From NCBI GenBank assembly GCA_963580285.1, contig OY757015.1, positions 130,259,688 to 130,323,687 on the forward strand: a DNA stretch of 64,000 bases, given 5' to 3'. The translations under genes were made by a program, and so were the position numbers. Source of the DNA: Lucinisca nassula. Its lineage: Eukaryota > Mollusca > Bivalvia > Lucinida > Lucinidae. Shown here piece by piece: positions 10,902 through 20,375 of this stretch (the stretch's first letter is position 1; every line of letters begins with the position of its first letter). The notes under the pieces are model-generated. The model did not search any database and was not told the DNA's origin. It worked only from the letters and a program-made list of their open reading frames with translations.

Positions 10902-11336
10902 CTAACATACTAATCTATCTATATCATTCTGAAGTTTCATTGCTTGCTCTGTATCTCTAATTTCCCGAAAGCAAACACAGTCGTCTACGAATATTCTATT
11001 TTCTGAGTGAATGTCAGTGGAAATACCATTAATGTACAGGGAGAATAGCATCGGACCAAGAACAGTCCCCTCTGGGACCCAAAATAAAACTTGCGCCCAT
11101 ACTGAAGATTCACTATTAACAATACGCTGTTTTCTATAGAAAAGGAAGGATCTATCAATTTCCAATTCCATAATAAATGTGTCTAATTGCCCTCCACCTT
11201 TGTCCAAGATTTTTACACATTCATAGATAAACGTTTTCAACCGTTTTTCGCAACTCTGCCTTTTCCTAAATGCATGTTGCCTGTCTGACAAAAGCTTATT
11301 TTCATCGAAGTTGGTCATGATGGCCATGATGTTCAA
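10902..11336 (-). pseudogene. LINE 1 reverse transcriptase palm, defective
   Basis: The frame keeps PEGTVLGPMLFSLYING (motif B, where PQG is usual) and IFVDDCVCF (motif C, FADD changed to FVDD). Motif A is disrupted: the expected DF-x-KAFD stretch after DTFI is missing, and the frame jumps straight to a fused remnant (MELEIDRS). This copy cannot encode an active enzyme. Confidence 0.85.
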
Positions 11337-11398
11337 TCAGACTATGTGTTCAAACAATTTGCACAGAACACAGGTCAGGGACACCGGGTGATAATTAC

Positions 11399-11716
11399 CT
11401 ATCTCCGAACCCTATCTCCGTTTTTGAAGAGTGGGCACATGTTCGCTAGGAGCCATTCTTTGGGGATTTCAGCCGTATCGAGAGACTGTTGGAATAGATG
11501 TGCAAAAACTGGACCTAACCCATTTGCTAGTTCATTCCGGACTCTAGGATGAAGCTCATCAGGTCCAAAAGCTTTAGACGGGTTCAAGCCTTTAAGTAAC
11601 TTGATCACTCCCGCTGATGATACAACAATATTATCCATGAAATGGGCGGATCTTCCAGTCAATGGAACCTTCTTGTACTCAGTTTTATTAAATGCATCAT
11701 TGAATTGACCAACCAA
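11399..11716 (-). pseudogene. LINE 1 reverse transcriptase fingers
   Basis: It contains LKGLNPSKAFGPDELHPRV, QQSLDTAEIPKEWLLA and PLFKNGDR, the blocks before motif A. The copy in LINE 2 matches at most positions. Confidence 0.85.
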
Positions 11717-11971
11717 ATCCTCTGCCCTTTCAGGATCCGATTCAGCGACCCCATTCCCTCCTCTTTTATTAAGGGGTGGGATATCTTGCCTGTCTTTCTT
11801 CTGGCTGTTGCTATCTCTGTAGAAGTCTATGGGGGTTGCCTTTATATCACCTACAAGTTATTCGCATACAAATAATGTTGATTTGTGATGTCATTCTTAA
11901 TTTCTCGTCTCAAGTTTTCAAATTTTGCCCGGCGTTTACTACTACCCAATGTTTTTTGCCTTATCATGAAT

Positions 11972-12571
11972 CTAATTTCTTCTCCGAGTCTTTCTTCTTA
12001 TCTCTGGTGTGATCCAAGGAATCGAAAATACGAACCTGCTATGTTTGGAGGGGATATAAATTTCGGACGAAGCTTGAATGAAAGAAGTTATCATATCAAA
12101 ATTTTCCTGGACTGGCCGAGCATCTGAATGACCATTAAAGTATTTCTTCTTTGCAAATGATGGGACACCCTTCTTCATAGTTTCATAGTCACCTTTGTGA
12201 TATAAGAACATCTTTCTACGAGGTTTCTTTATAGGTGGATATGAATATTTTAAAATATCCGGAAACAATATCATGATCACTTAGTTTGTCTGGAGATTCA
12301 ATATCTTCAAATTGTCCGGAAAAGTTGTAAGAATCAAATCCAAAGTGCTCTTATTATGAGTAGGGAAGATATCAATTTGTCCTAAGCCATGGTCGTTCAG
12401 AATGTCAACCAGTACTTGTCCTTCGGACGAACTCAGCATCGTGTCTTGTTTGCTGAACCTGTCAGGCCAAACGACGTCCCTGAAGTTGATATTGAATGGC
12501 CCAACCCACCGGGGCTTGAAGAAATATATGAGCTGCATCATACTTCCACGCAGAGCTGAAACCGACCGCAC
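11972..12571 (-). pseudogene. LINE 1 endonuclease C-terminus and linker
   Basis: 12571-12281 reads VVWPDRFSKQ, LVDILNDHGLGQ and NKSTLDLILTTFPDN, the end of an APE-type nuclease. 12280-11972 reads YHKGDYETMKKG and WITPEIRRK, the linker to the polymerase. The first residues of the upper frame come from the inserted S1. Confidence 0.8.
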
Positions 12572-12825
12572 ACGAGTACTGGTAAACCACTTGGAGGATC
12601 TAATAGAAGTAGAGGCAATGATCAGGAATCTAAGCCTGCCCAGGCAAAGCGGTATGAGTCGGACCGTCCATGCTTATAAACTTTATTTGTTTCATTTGGC
12701 GACAGGGCTTGAGATGTCAAATCATCTCCGTTTCGGGTAAAAGTCCCACAGAATTGGTAGCAGCGTCTCCAAAATGACAGATACAGTGTTGATGGGGACG
12801 TTAAACCTCATATCAATCAATGAAC
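12500..12825 (+). mobile_element. SINE S1, copy b, inside LINE 1
   Basis: The head CACCGGGGCTTGAAG lies near 12510 and the tail GACGTTAAACCTCATATC near 12810. It splits the endonuclease frame of LINE 1. It itself holds a 24 bp Rep-I end (12603-12626) flanked by ATCTAA repeats. Confidence 0.8.
12603..12626 (-). mobile_element. Minimal Rep-I insertion (24 bp)
   Basis: Only the constant terminus of Rep-I is present (TAGAAGTAGAGGCAATGATC and a few more bases). ATCTAA stands on each side, while the other S1 copies have one ATCTAAGCCTG. This looks like an extremely truncated retro-insertion with a short target duplication. Confidence 0.65.
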
Positions 12826-13140
12826 GTGTATTGCGGGATTTTTTTACCGTTATTCTGAGACTTAATTTGATCAAAATGATTTTTAAATAACTGGAAGTTT
12901 TCGACCGTGCCATTTGGTGGTCGATACCAACTTACTATTAAGTTAGAAGTTTTGTTTGCACAAACCTTAACCCAAACAGATTCTGGGTCGTTTTCCAGTT
13001 CCATGAATAACACATGAAAAATGTCTGTATGAACGAGCAACATCACCCCGCCGCCTTGACGGTTTCTATCTTTCCTATACTCACAAGTTTCAGGGGAAAG
13101 CTCCGAAGTCATAATTGAACTCTGTCAATCTTTGTTTCCT
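12813..13140 (-). pseudogene. LINE 1 endonuclease N-terminal part
   Basis: It contains RQGGGVMLLVHTDI, ESVWVKV and IVSWYRPPNGT, characteristic of APE nucleases of non-LTR elements. Upstream frames to about 13220 give LLAFLD and ETKID-like remnants. The frame ends at the S1 insertion. Confidence 0.85.
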
Positions 13141-13645
13141 GAATAGACTCAATATGTGGTTGGTGGGTATCAAGGAAAGCTAAAAGTTCAAGAATTTTCC
13201 TCTTATACCATTGATGTTTATATTGCAAGGTTTCAAACGTTTTACAAAATTTGGCTTTTTGTGTCAGTAGTCGGAGATTTAACCCCATTTTCCTGTGACA
13301 GAGGTTCAGATTTGTTTCTCTATTCCAGTTTTACAGGTTCGTTGAAGAACGAGTGAGAAAATTTGAAAATCTCGCACTCCGGGTATATCTATGAACAACT
13401 GGAATTTATCAATTTCCCATACCCAGTAGCTGAAAGGATTCTACATTTCACACTGGTCACACTGTTCAAACTGCCTTATGTTCATTCAGATCAGCACCGC
13501 TGCATATGGCATTGTCAGCTTTGCAATCTTTGCTATTTTTGCAATACCAAGTTCCAACTCCGATTTCAAGCTCTAGCATCTATAGCAGTCTATATCCAGA
13601 ACATGAGGAATGAAAACGTTTGTCACAGTCCAACGGTTCCAACGT

Positions 13646-14214
13646 AAAGGCTTATTGAGAATTAGAGAGATCGAATTCAAGTTAATGTTGGTTGGTGCCT
13701 GATGATCTGTCTCTGGTTGGGCACATCGGAGTCTAACTGTTGGTTTTCTTTCGCTCCAGCATTTCAGTGGTTTCTTGCTGTCGAGTCCTCACCGTTGTCT
13801 CACCTCTGTGGTTGTTTGATTATTTGTGTTCACGGAGATGTTGCACTGATGAGTTAGGAGGCCTTCATGCGGACTGAACAAATTATTTGTCTAAATCGCG
13901 ACGGAAATAAGGGCGAGGATTGTGGCCACGTAAAATCGATTTAAGCCCCCCAGTGGAAATCTTTCCACTGACCGTTCCAAGGCGGTTCTTCTGTGGCGGT
14001 TTATTTATGGTGTTGTTTGTTACTTACTGTGTGTATCACTTGTGTCTTTTTATTTTGGATGGCCATATGGCCATATAACTGTCCTTATGGCCTTCCTTTG
14101 TTTACGTTTCCATTATGGTATGGTCGCTTAATGTTTGTGTTTCTTTCCCTTTGGTGTCTTTGATGGGTGGCATAAGTTAATTGTATCGGTTCCTGATCTT
14201 TGTTTTACTTCTAC
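13646..14214 (-). mobile_element. Rep-I, full-length copy 1
   Basis: A ~570 bp dispersed repeat. Its constant end lies at 14214 (CTGATCTTTGTTTTACTTCT on plus) and its other end at 13646 (GGCTTATTGAGAATTAGAG). It is an inverted match of 16483-17050. It contains TTAA at 13941-13944, the empty site for the TTAA-MITE found in another copy. It interrupts LINE 1 after the 2A-like motif and a zinc-finger-like start. Confidence 0.8.
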
Positions 14215-14261
14215 TTAACATTCTCTCCATTTTTGACTGTCTTTGCAATATTTTTGCACTG

Positions 14262-14513
14262 TCAACAGCGAAATCTTGGACCGGGGTTAGATTCAATGTC
14301 GACCAAGATTAAAAGAAAAGCCAAATTTGTTCCACTGGAGGATATGAAGTTGCATAAGACCTCCGAACATCTTCTGTTCCCTAGCTTCCTAGTTAAAGCC
14401 AAGAACTGCGAAACTCTTCCACAGTGTTTCTCCTTTGCTATCCTGCGCTCCTGATTTCCATCATCCAGGGTCGTTCTGATACTTAATTTCCAAAGGGTAA
14501 ACCAAAGAACCAA
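14262..14513 (-). pseudogene. LINE 1 ORF start with 2A-like motif
   Basis: The frame ends GTNLAFLLILV then DIESNPGP (14300-14277) then RFRC and a stop. D-(V/I)-E-x-NPGP is the consensus of 2A ribosome-skipping peptides, known at the start of ORFs in some APE-type LINEs of marine invertebrates. The motif itself is intact although the ORF is broken just after it and by Rep-I. The equivalent site in LINE 2 has lost the key residues. Confidence 0.8.
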
Positions 14514-14725
14514 GGGAGACCTTCATTTTAATATACTGGGCAATCGTATGTCAAACAGCAATACAAAATAATGAGCTAGATCTGACAACACTTGGTTTCT
14601 AGCGGTGTGCCAGCTGTACGGACAGTCCACACTCGCTGATAAGCTGACAACACAAGGCAAAGTAACAATCCTGATTCAAAATTTTTTCATAGCCCTTGCA
14701 CTGATAGTTACAAAGGACTATTCAG

Positions 14726-15167
14726 TACCCTGGTAAATTTATATATAGCTCAGCACACTCAAATATCCGACAATTCACCGGCTCTTCAGAGAAATGAATG
14801 TAGCAAGCCCCTCCAATGTATATTTCAATTTTGTACCCCGCCCACTAATGCGATAATGGCGGGAAAGAATGTTAACAAAGTAATTGATCTACAAGGGAAA
14901 GAATTAATAATCTAAGGTAACCAGCAATAATATGTTGCTGGTTTGTGCTTGACTGCTATGAGTCAGACAAGAAACTGCTAGGTAATATAAGAAAACCACT
15001 TCTCTTTTGGAGAGCCATTTTCTTTGTAATCTGCCCAGGTCAGACGGAATACCCCTAGAATGAGGCTTTGAACAACTGGACACAAATATAGAAGTTCGAA
15101 AGAGTATTCGAAAGTGATCTCTCGTGATGGTGTTTAAATGCACTGGAAAAGGAGTGAACATACTTAC
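14726..15167. other. Intron 5 of gene 1 or 3' flank; nothing recognised
   Basis: Short frames overlap on the minus strand (14904-15173), but no domain is seen. The word GGCTTTGAACAACTGGA at 15064 matches the end of the 7844 MITE. Confidence 0.5.
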
Positions 15168-15250
15168 CAACATATTGCACTATTCCAGCAATGAATGCCG
15201 GAGTGGCAGTTACCAAGTAGACACACATACATAATGGTCGTCGACCAAAT
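15168..15250 (-). CDS. Gene 1 exon 5, SLC22-type transporter (internal exon)
   Basis: This 83 bp exon encodes FGRRPLCMCVYLVTATPAF and then IAGIVQYVG. It is the loop motif F-GRR and transmembrane helix 9 region of an SLC22 transporter. The acceptor is TTTTGCACAG before 15250 and the donor is GTAAGTA from 15167. Phase 2 entry joins AG to A (Arg) and the exon leaves in phase 1, in register with exon 4, giving LLNR-FGRRP. This is the last exon of gene 1 that I can find. About 150 C-terminal residues expected for the family (helices 10-12) are not seen to the left, so further exons lie outside the window or were missed. Confidence 0.8.
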
Positions 15251-15438
15251 CTGTGCAAAACAAAACATGAGCCAGGTCAAAACAAAATGATTTTCTAACA
15301 CCGCGTACTCATATAGGTAAATAAAGTAACTGGTTTATTCTGCTAAAAGCCGTCGTTTATGACATCAATCGTAAATAACGTGAGGTTAGTCGTGGTAACG
15401 TCATCTTCTGGAGTCGATAACGTCACAACAGAACTTAC

Positions 15439-15540
15439 ATCACGTTAACAAGTCTGTGAAATTAACTTCCCCTGAACAACAATTATACAGAGAAAACTGG
15501 GGTTTACGGGGTCATACATTATTTTACTTAAATCATACAT
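15439..15540 (-). mobile_element. Pal-B MITE fragment
   Basis: It shows the Pal-B end CATCACGTTAACAAGTCTGT and the GAGAAAACTGGGGTTTACGG arm only, within intron 4 of gene 1. Confidence 0.65.
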
Positions 15541-15844
15541 TTTAAAGCAAAAGTATCCCTGGAGCTCATACATAACAGCATAAGAAAAATCCAGTCTTTA
15601 AATACGTCAGACCTACGGAGACAAATGAAATGAACAAAGAAGAAAATAGTTTGATACCTTACGTTACAACATTGAACCCCCATAATCCAGACATATATCC
15701 AGAAATTCGCAAAATAAGACCACCCCTTTTAAAGATGAAAGGCTGAAAACGTTGTTTTCAAATAAAAGTTAAAAAGACAAACAACCCGGAGGTGAAACAA
15801 TCAGATCCCAAATTATTCCAACAATATCATTTGGGACAGAAGTC

Positions 15845-16430
15845 GAAACATGGAGAGAAGGCAGTAAACAAAACGGACGACAGGTTAACCGAGTCAGCAG
15901 AACTTTCCAAAACAGGAGGTGACTCAGAATATCCAAACCTAACTAAAAAGGAGCAATATACATAATGTGGGAAAGAATCAGAATCACCAACGTGACAAAC
16001 ATAAAACTGGAACGACAAACGTAACTAAAAAAATCTAAAAAGTTAACGTCAGCCTCCAAACTTTAAGAATTTGTTAACTAAACAAAATTTTCGAATGAAA
16101 ATGAAACAAAATTTACAGTAAAAAGATGTAAATAACCCAGATGTTGACACTGCAAATATCCAAAGGAAAGATCGTATTTTAACTTTAAAGAAAACAGTTT
16201 AATATTAATGTCAACATGACTTGTACAGTCAAGGATGTTTTCTTCGTTACTGAGTGCCGGGGATGTGGAAAATATAACATCAGAGAAACTAACAACTTAC
16301 GAAACAGAACCACACTTCATAACCAACATATAAGACATGCACACTTAAGAATTATCCCCTTAGTGGATATATCGCTTCTTTCCCAAATACTGAACCCAAA
16401 TATTGTTTACTTTTTTAAATAATAGGATAC
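15845..16430 (+). mobile_element. Penelope-like element remnant with GIY-YIG fragment
   Basis: The frame 16216-16422 reads VKDVFFVTECRGCGKYNI then RETNNLRNRTTLHNQHI. This matches the GIY-YIG endonuclease of Penelope-like retroelements (x-TC-x-GC-x-x-YYIGET-x-x-LR-R-x-x-H). Here YIG has become NIR, so it is inactive. The upstream stretch 15849-16020 (GACTCAGAATATCCAAACC, GGAGCAATATACATAATG) recurs at 31870-32010. The Rep-I copy starting at 16483 may be part of the same element, which is unproven. It lies in intron 4 of gene 1, antisense to it. Confidence 0.7.
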
Positions 16431-16482
16431 CATAATAGACCGGAAAAGAGTAAGGCAAGATTTTCTTTCAACAATATAAAGT

Positions 16483-17050
16483 AGAAGTAAAACAAAGATC
16501 AGGAATCGATACAATTAACTTACTCAACCAATCAAAGACACCAAAGGGAAAGAAACACAAACATTAAGCGACCAGACCATAATGGAAACCTAAACAAAGG
16601 AAGGCCATAAGGACAGTTACTTTCCCACAAAATGGCCATATGGCCATCCAAAATAAAAAGACACAAGTGATACACACAGTAAATAACAAACTGCACCATA
16701 AATAAACCGCCACCGAAGAACCGCCTTGGAACGGTCAGTGGAAATCGATTTTACGTGGCCACAATTCTTCGCCCTTACTTCCGTCGCGATTTAGACAAAT
16801 AATTTGTTCAGTCCGCATGAAGGCCTCCTAGCTCATCAGTGCAACATCTCCGTGAACACAAAAAATCAAAGAACCACAGAGGTGAGACAACGGTGAGGAC
16901 TCGACAGCAAGAAACCACTGAAATGCTGGAGCAAAAGAAAACCAACAGTTAGACTCCGATGGGCCCAACCAGAGACAGAGCATCAGACACCAACCAACAT
17001 TACCTTGAATTAGGTCTCTCTAATTCTCAATAAGCCTTTACGTTGGAGCC
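16483..17050 (+). mobile_element. Rep-I, full-length copy 2
   Basis: It is an inverted match of 13646-14214 over its whole length. The constant end AGTAGAAGTAAAACAAAGAT is at the left and CTCTCTAATTCTCAATAAGC at the right. A few short deletions relative to copy 1 are visible, including the segment around the TTAA site. Confidence 0.8.
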
Positions 17051-17668
17051 GTCATAGAATCTGAGGCCTGACCCTGAATTAAATTCGCTTTGGTGTGTTT
17101 TAAGCAGAGACGCCAGAATTACTTTTGTTGCAGTAATTAGACCCCACAGGAAGTCTAAAGATGGTTACGTTAACGTTATGCAACTACCTTGACAACGTTA
17201 GCGCTTATGCTGTGTACATGTACAATAGTTATATATAGCTTTGGAAATTGTTAATAGATGAACCCGGTTAGACTTAAATAAATTGATACTGTGGGGAATC
17301 TGATCAATACATTTCCAAACATCGGAAAGCCCCGTTCTTTCAGAACTGGAGAAAACAATATTGGCGTTTATTTCTTATTGGCTTTTATTTTTCACAATCA
17401 GAGGTTGGAAACGAGACAAACGGCATTGATGTTTCAACTTATCGGGATACTCGGGCCTATTGGATCCGGGGCAGACGGTACAGATATTTCAAATCCGAAG
17501 GATTAGGTAGGTCGGGACGTTTATAGAAAGATTATTTCAAAAGTAGTTTTTTTTTATTATTCATTTTGGTATTTAAGTGGCCATGGTAACCACCTAAAGT
17601 AAGCTCATCTGGTAGAAGACCACATGAGAAACAATTGCATAAATGTTTTACAAACCTATCTGCAAAAT
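17051..17668. other. Intronic sequence, nothing recognised
   Basis: Part of intron 4 of gene 1. A 71-residue plus frame at 17291-17506 has no recognisable domain. Confidence 0.4.
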
Positions 17669-17945
17669 ATTACGATAACTCACCCGTGCGACATAGTGCA
17701 TTTTTCACATCTCCATAATGGCTACTTTTCTGATGAAAATCCTTGATGTTTTTGTTATAAATGTTCAAAACATAGGTTGAGGGTGCTCGTTAGAACCGCC
17801 TCAGTGAGGCGGTTCTAACGAGTACCCACAACCTATGTCTTGGAGCAGAAATAAGAAACATAATGTATACCCCTGTAAACTCCAGTTTTCTCTATATAAA
17901 ATGGGGTTTAGGGGGTCTTCGTTTCACGGACCTGTTCACGTGATG
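17669..17945 (+). mobile_element. Pal-B MITE, complete
   Basis: It runs from ATTACGATAACTCACCCGTG to CTGTTCACGTGATG. The core is a perfect hairpin at its centre (CCGCCTCAGTGAGGCGG). The right arm has CTCTATATAAAATGGGGTTT. It is in intron 4 of gene 1. Confidence 0.9.
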
Positions 17946-18663
17946 ATAAAGTTAATGTCATTCTTCTATTTTCGCAAATTCAATTTCGCAATGCGGTGTC
18001 TGGCACTTTATGTTGACATAGAAACTGAAGCTGAAAACGTTTTTTCATACAAATACTAACTTTATAAGTGAATAGAGGATTTTCCAATGTGGGCGACACT
18101 TTATAAGATCCGAGGGGGCCTGGTGAACTAAGATACCACAACTACTCCAGGTAAAGGACCGCTCAAGGAACCATTTGTTAAAAGGTTTGTCAAATTATCA
18201 GCGATGACTTTATAATTAATGTTTTTTTTTTCTTGTTTTCAATTCTAAGCCTATGGCAATTTGTGTTGCCATAGAATCTAAAGTTGAAAACCGATTGTTT
18301 CATTAAAAAGCACTCATGATTGTTTCCAATGATATTTTGGGCGGCTTCAGAAAAGATTTTGTTGAAAGTGTTGACGACGTAGAAGAAGCCGACGGATGAC
18401 CGACCACTGCCTTTCCAACAGGCTTCCGTAGCCTTCTGCTCTAGTATCATTCATATAACATTATCTGACATAAAAGGTTTTATGTTCTTTTCATGATCAG
18501 TCGCCGCATCACGACCCTGGCTTCTGTTTTAGCTTAGTTCCAAAGTGACCGGTCTGCTTTGATGCACAGGATCTGCCAGACCCGAGTCTTTGCTGGTTGT
18601 GCATGGCCTTTTTAAGATTTCTGTCATTTGTGTTTATCACATGTTACATCTTGATTGCCTTAC

Positions 18664-18798
18664 CTGTTTAATAGCCAGGGTTGAATTAAGCGTGGAGGTA
18701 TTTCAACAAAGGAAAACAGTAACATGTTCAAATAAATACTTCCGGAGAGATGAGGTATTCCAAAACTGATTCCATATTGAATCACGCCCAGAGCAAAC
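18664..18798 (-). CDS. Gene 1 exon 4, SLC22-type transporter
   Basis: This 135 bp exon encodes FALGVIQYGISFGIP, SGSIYLNMLLFSFVEIP and PRLIQPWLLNR. It covers transmembrane helices 7 and 8 of SLC22 proteins, where YGISF/YGLSF, G-x-x-Y-x-N and the E-IP motif are conserved. The acceptor is TTTCTATTTCAG ending at 18799 and the donor is GTAAGGC from 18663. It enters in phase 2 (TG from exon 3 plus G gives Trp) and leaves in phase 2, in frame with exons 3 and 5. The reading is uninterrupted, so the exon appears functional. Confidence 0.88.
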
Positions 18799-18866
18799 CT
18801 GAAATAGAAAAAAAAGGTCTCGACCAAGTGAAACGGTTCTTCTAGCATGTGCGTTCAGCGAAGTCT

Positions 18867-19123
18867 CATAACGAAAACACGCCTAAATTATTTTGACCCC
18901 CTTGAACCCCACTTTTATATAGTTAAACTGGGGTTTGTAGGGGTAAACCTTATTTTTCTTATTTCTGCTCTAAAATATAGATTGTTGGTACAATTAAAAA
19001 CCGCCTCGATGAGGCGGTTCTAACGAGTACTCATAATTAATATATTGAGCAGAAATAAGAAAATAATCACGATTTTTCATCTTAGAATTTTCAATGTATT
19101 TGTATAGGCGTGTTTTCGTAATG
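18867..19123 (-). mobile_element. Pal-A MITE, complete
   Basis: Ends CATAACGAAAACACGCC and GGCGTGTTTTCGTAATG. The core tip is CCGCCTCGATGAGGCGG. It starts 69 bp outside exon 4 of gene 1, in intron 3. Confidence 0.9.
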
Positions 19124-19129
19124 TAAGCG

Positions 19130-19341
19130 GAATGGGAACACCTTCAGCGGAGGAAACTCCTTCATAAGAATTTCTGTTTCCCATGTCAACAGGGGACAAC
19201 TCTTAACGGAAAAAATTGCTCATGGGGAGCAAAATTGTTCTTTTAAGAGCAGACCCCTTTTTCAGTGGGAAAGCGAAGTTCCGAAAGTTGTCTCCTTTTG
19301 AAACATTGCAGCAAAATGTGCTAGGTGTTCCCATTCCCCTG
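19130..19341. mobile_element. MITE with GGAATGGGAACACC ends
   Basis: The left end GGAATGGGAACACCTTCAG and the right end (other strand) GGAATGGGAACACCTAGCA are inverted repeats ~210 bp apart. The inside holds CAACTCTTAACGGA..TTCTTTTAAGAGCAGACCCC. The same inside, with a cleaner hairpin, is found at 26336-26510. Confidence 0.65.
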
Positions 19342-19349
19342 AAATCAGA

Positions 19350-19476
19350 CTCCTTTGTTTAGGTTTCCATTATGGTCCGGTCGCTTAATGTTTGTATTTC
19401 TTTCCCTTTGGTGTCTTTTATGGGTGGAGTAAGTTAATTGTATCAATTCCTGATCTTTGTTTTACTTCTACTCTAC
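19350..19476 (-). mobile_element. Rep-I fragment
   Basis: About 125 bp ending at the constant terminus (TTCCTGATCTTTGTTTTACT on plus). Confidence 0.7.
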
Positions 19477-19477
19477 A

Positions 19478-19720
19478 TAACGGGACTTGAAGAAATGGAT
19501 TGGGCTGAACGGTTCTTCCACGAACAGATGAAACTGACCGCACATGAGTACTGGAAAACCGCTGAGAAGGTCTAAACCTACCAAGACAAAGTGGTGCGTA
19601 TCAGATCGTCCATGCATATGATTCCTACTGGTTCCACTGGTCGACATGGCTTGAGATGTCATTGCAACTCCGTGTCGGGTAAAAGTCGCACAGAAAGGGA
19701 AGCATGTCTCCAAGACACTG
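19478..19720 (+). mobile_element. SINE S1, copy c, diverged
   Basis: GGGACTTGAAGAAATGGAT, ATGAGTACTGG and GGCTTGAGATGTCATT are present. The GACGTTAAAC tail is missing. Confidence 0.65.
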
Positions 19721-20035
19721 CACTGATCATCCGTATAGCGTACAGCGAAGAATATGATCAGCATATGCGGAACTGAGGCTTCACTGTACGACAATGCTCC
19801 TTACCACTTTGCGCAACCAACATGCAGTTTATACAATCATTGTCTATCGCCCCAATTAACGTAGGTGACCAATAAATAAAAAAAACGTTATAGCGTCAAC
19901 CTTGTCGATGCCATATTAGAATTCCGCCATGATTCTGAGGCCTTTTTGAAGTCAACGTAGTTGTTAGCATGCGGATGACATGACCGTCAACCGGTATACT
20001 TTTCAGTAATGACCTTAGAAACTGAAGATGAATAA

Positions 20036-20235
20036 CTTTTCATGTTTTCCTTTTATCTGCTCTTAACATAGATTGTGAGCACTCGAAAGAACCGCCTCAA
20101 GAAGCTGTTTCAAAGAGTTCCACAACCGATTTTTAACAGAAATAAGAATAATAAAAAATATATAGCCTTTTAAACCCAATTGACCCCATATAAAGTGGGG
20201 AGCCCAGGGTGATTATTTTTCGGACTTACTAATGT
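20036..20235 (+). mobile_element. Pal-B MITE, very diverged
   Basis: TTATCTGCTCTTAACATAGA, GAACCGCCTCAAGAAGCTG and CATATAAAGTGGGGAG keep the order of the family. Both ends are worn. Confidence 0.6.
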
Positions 20236-20284
20236 ATTGGCAATGGATGTGTAAGTTGTACTTAGACTAGTTTAGGGGATGATA

Positions 20285-20375
20285 GGGTGAGGCAAAGGTG
20301 ACGTGTATCTTGCGTCACTGGGGCGTCCAACTGATATTGGCTTACAGACGGTCAAGGCCTTTTGTCTTTGCAGCA
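20285..20375. repeat. ~90 bp dispersed repeat
   Basis: GGTGAGGCAAAGGTGACGTG through GTCAAGGCCTTTTGTCTTTG matches 60227-60312. Its nature is unknown. Confidence 0.6.

Larger units (their letters stand above)
10230..14725 (-). mobile_element. CR1-like LINE 1, decayed, with nested inserts
   Basis: Reading right to left on the minus strand: a 5' leader shared with LINE 2 (14515-14725), an ORF start with a 2A-like motif (14513-14262), an APE-type endonuclease in pieces (13140-12820 and 12500-12280), a linker (12280-11972), reverse transcriptase (11716-10900), the thumb (10785-10522) and a C-terminal tail (10479-10240). Stops and frameshifts break it into at least seven frames. A Rep-I copy (13646-14214) and an S1 SINE (12500-12825) are inserted. 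Net of inserts it is about 3.6 kb, close to LINE 2. It lies beyond the last visible exon of gene 1. Confidence 0.85.
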
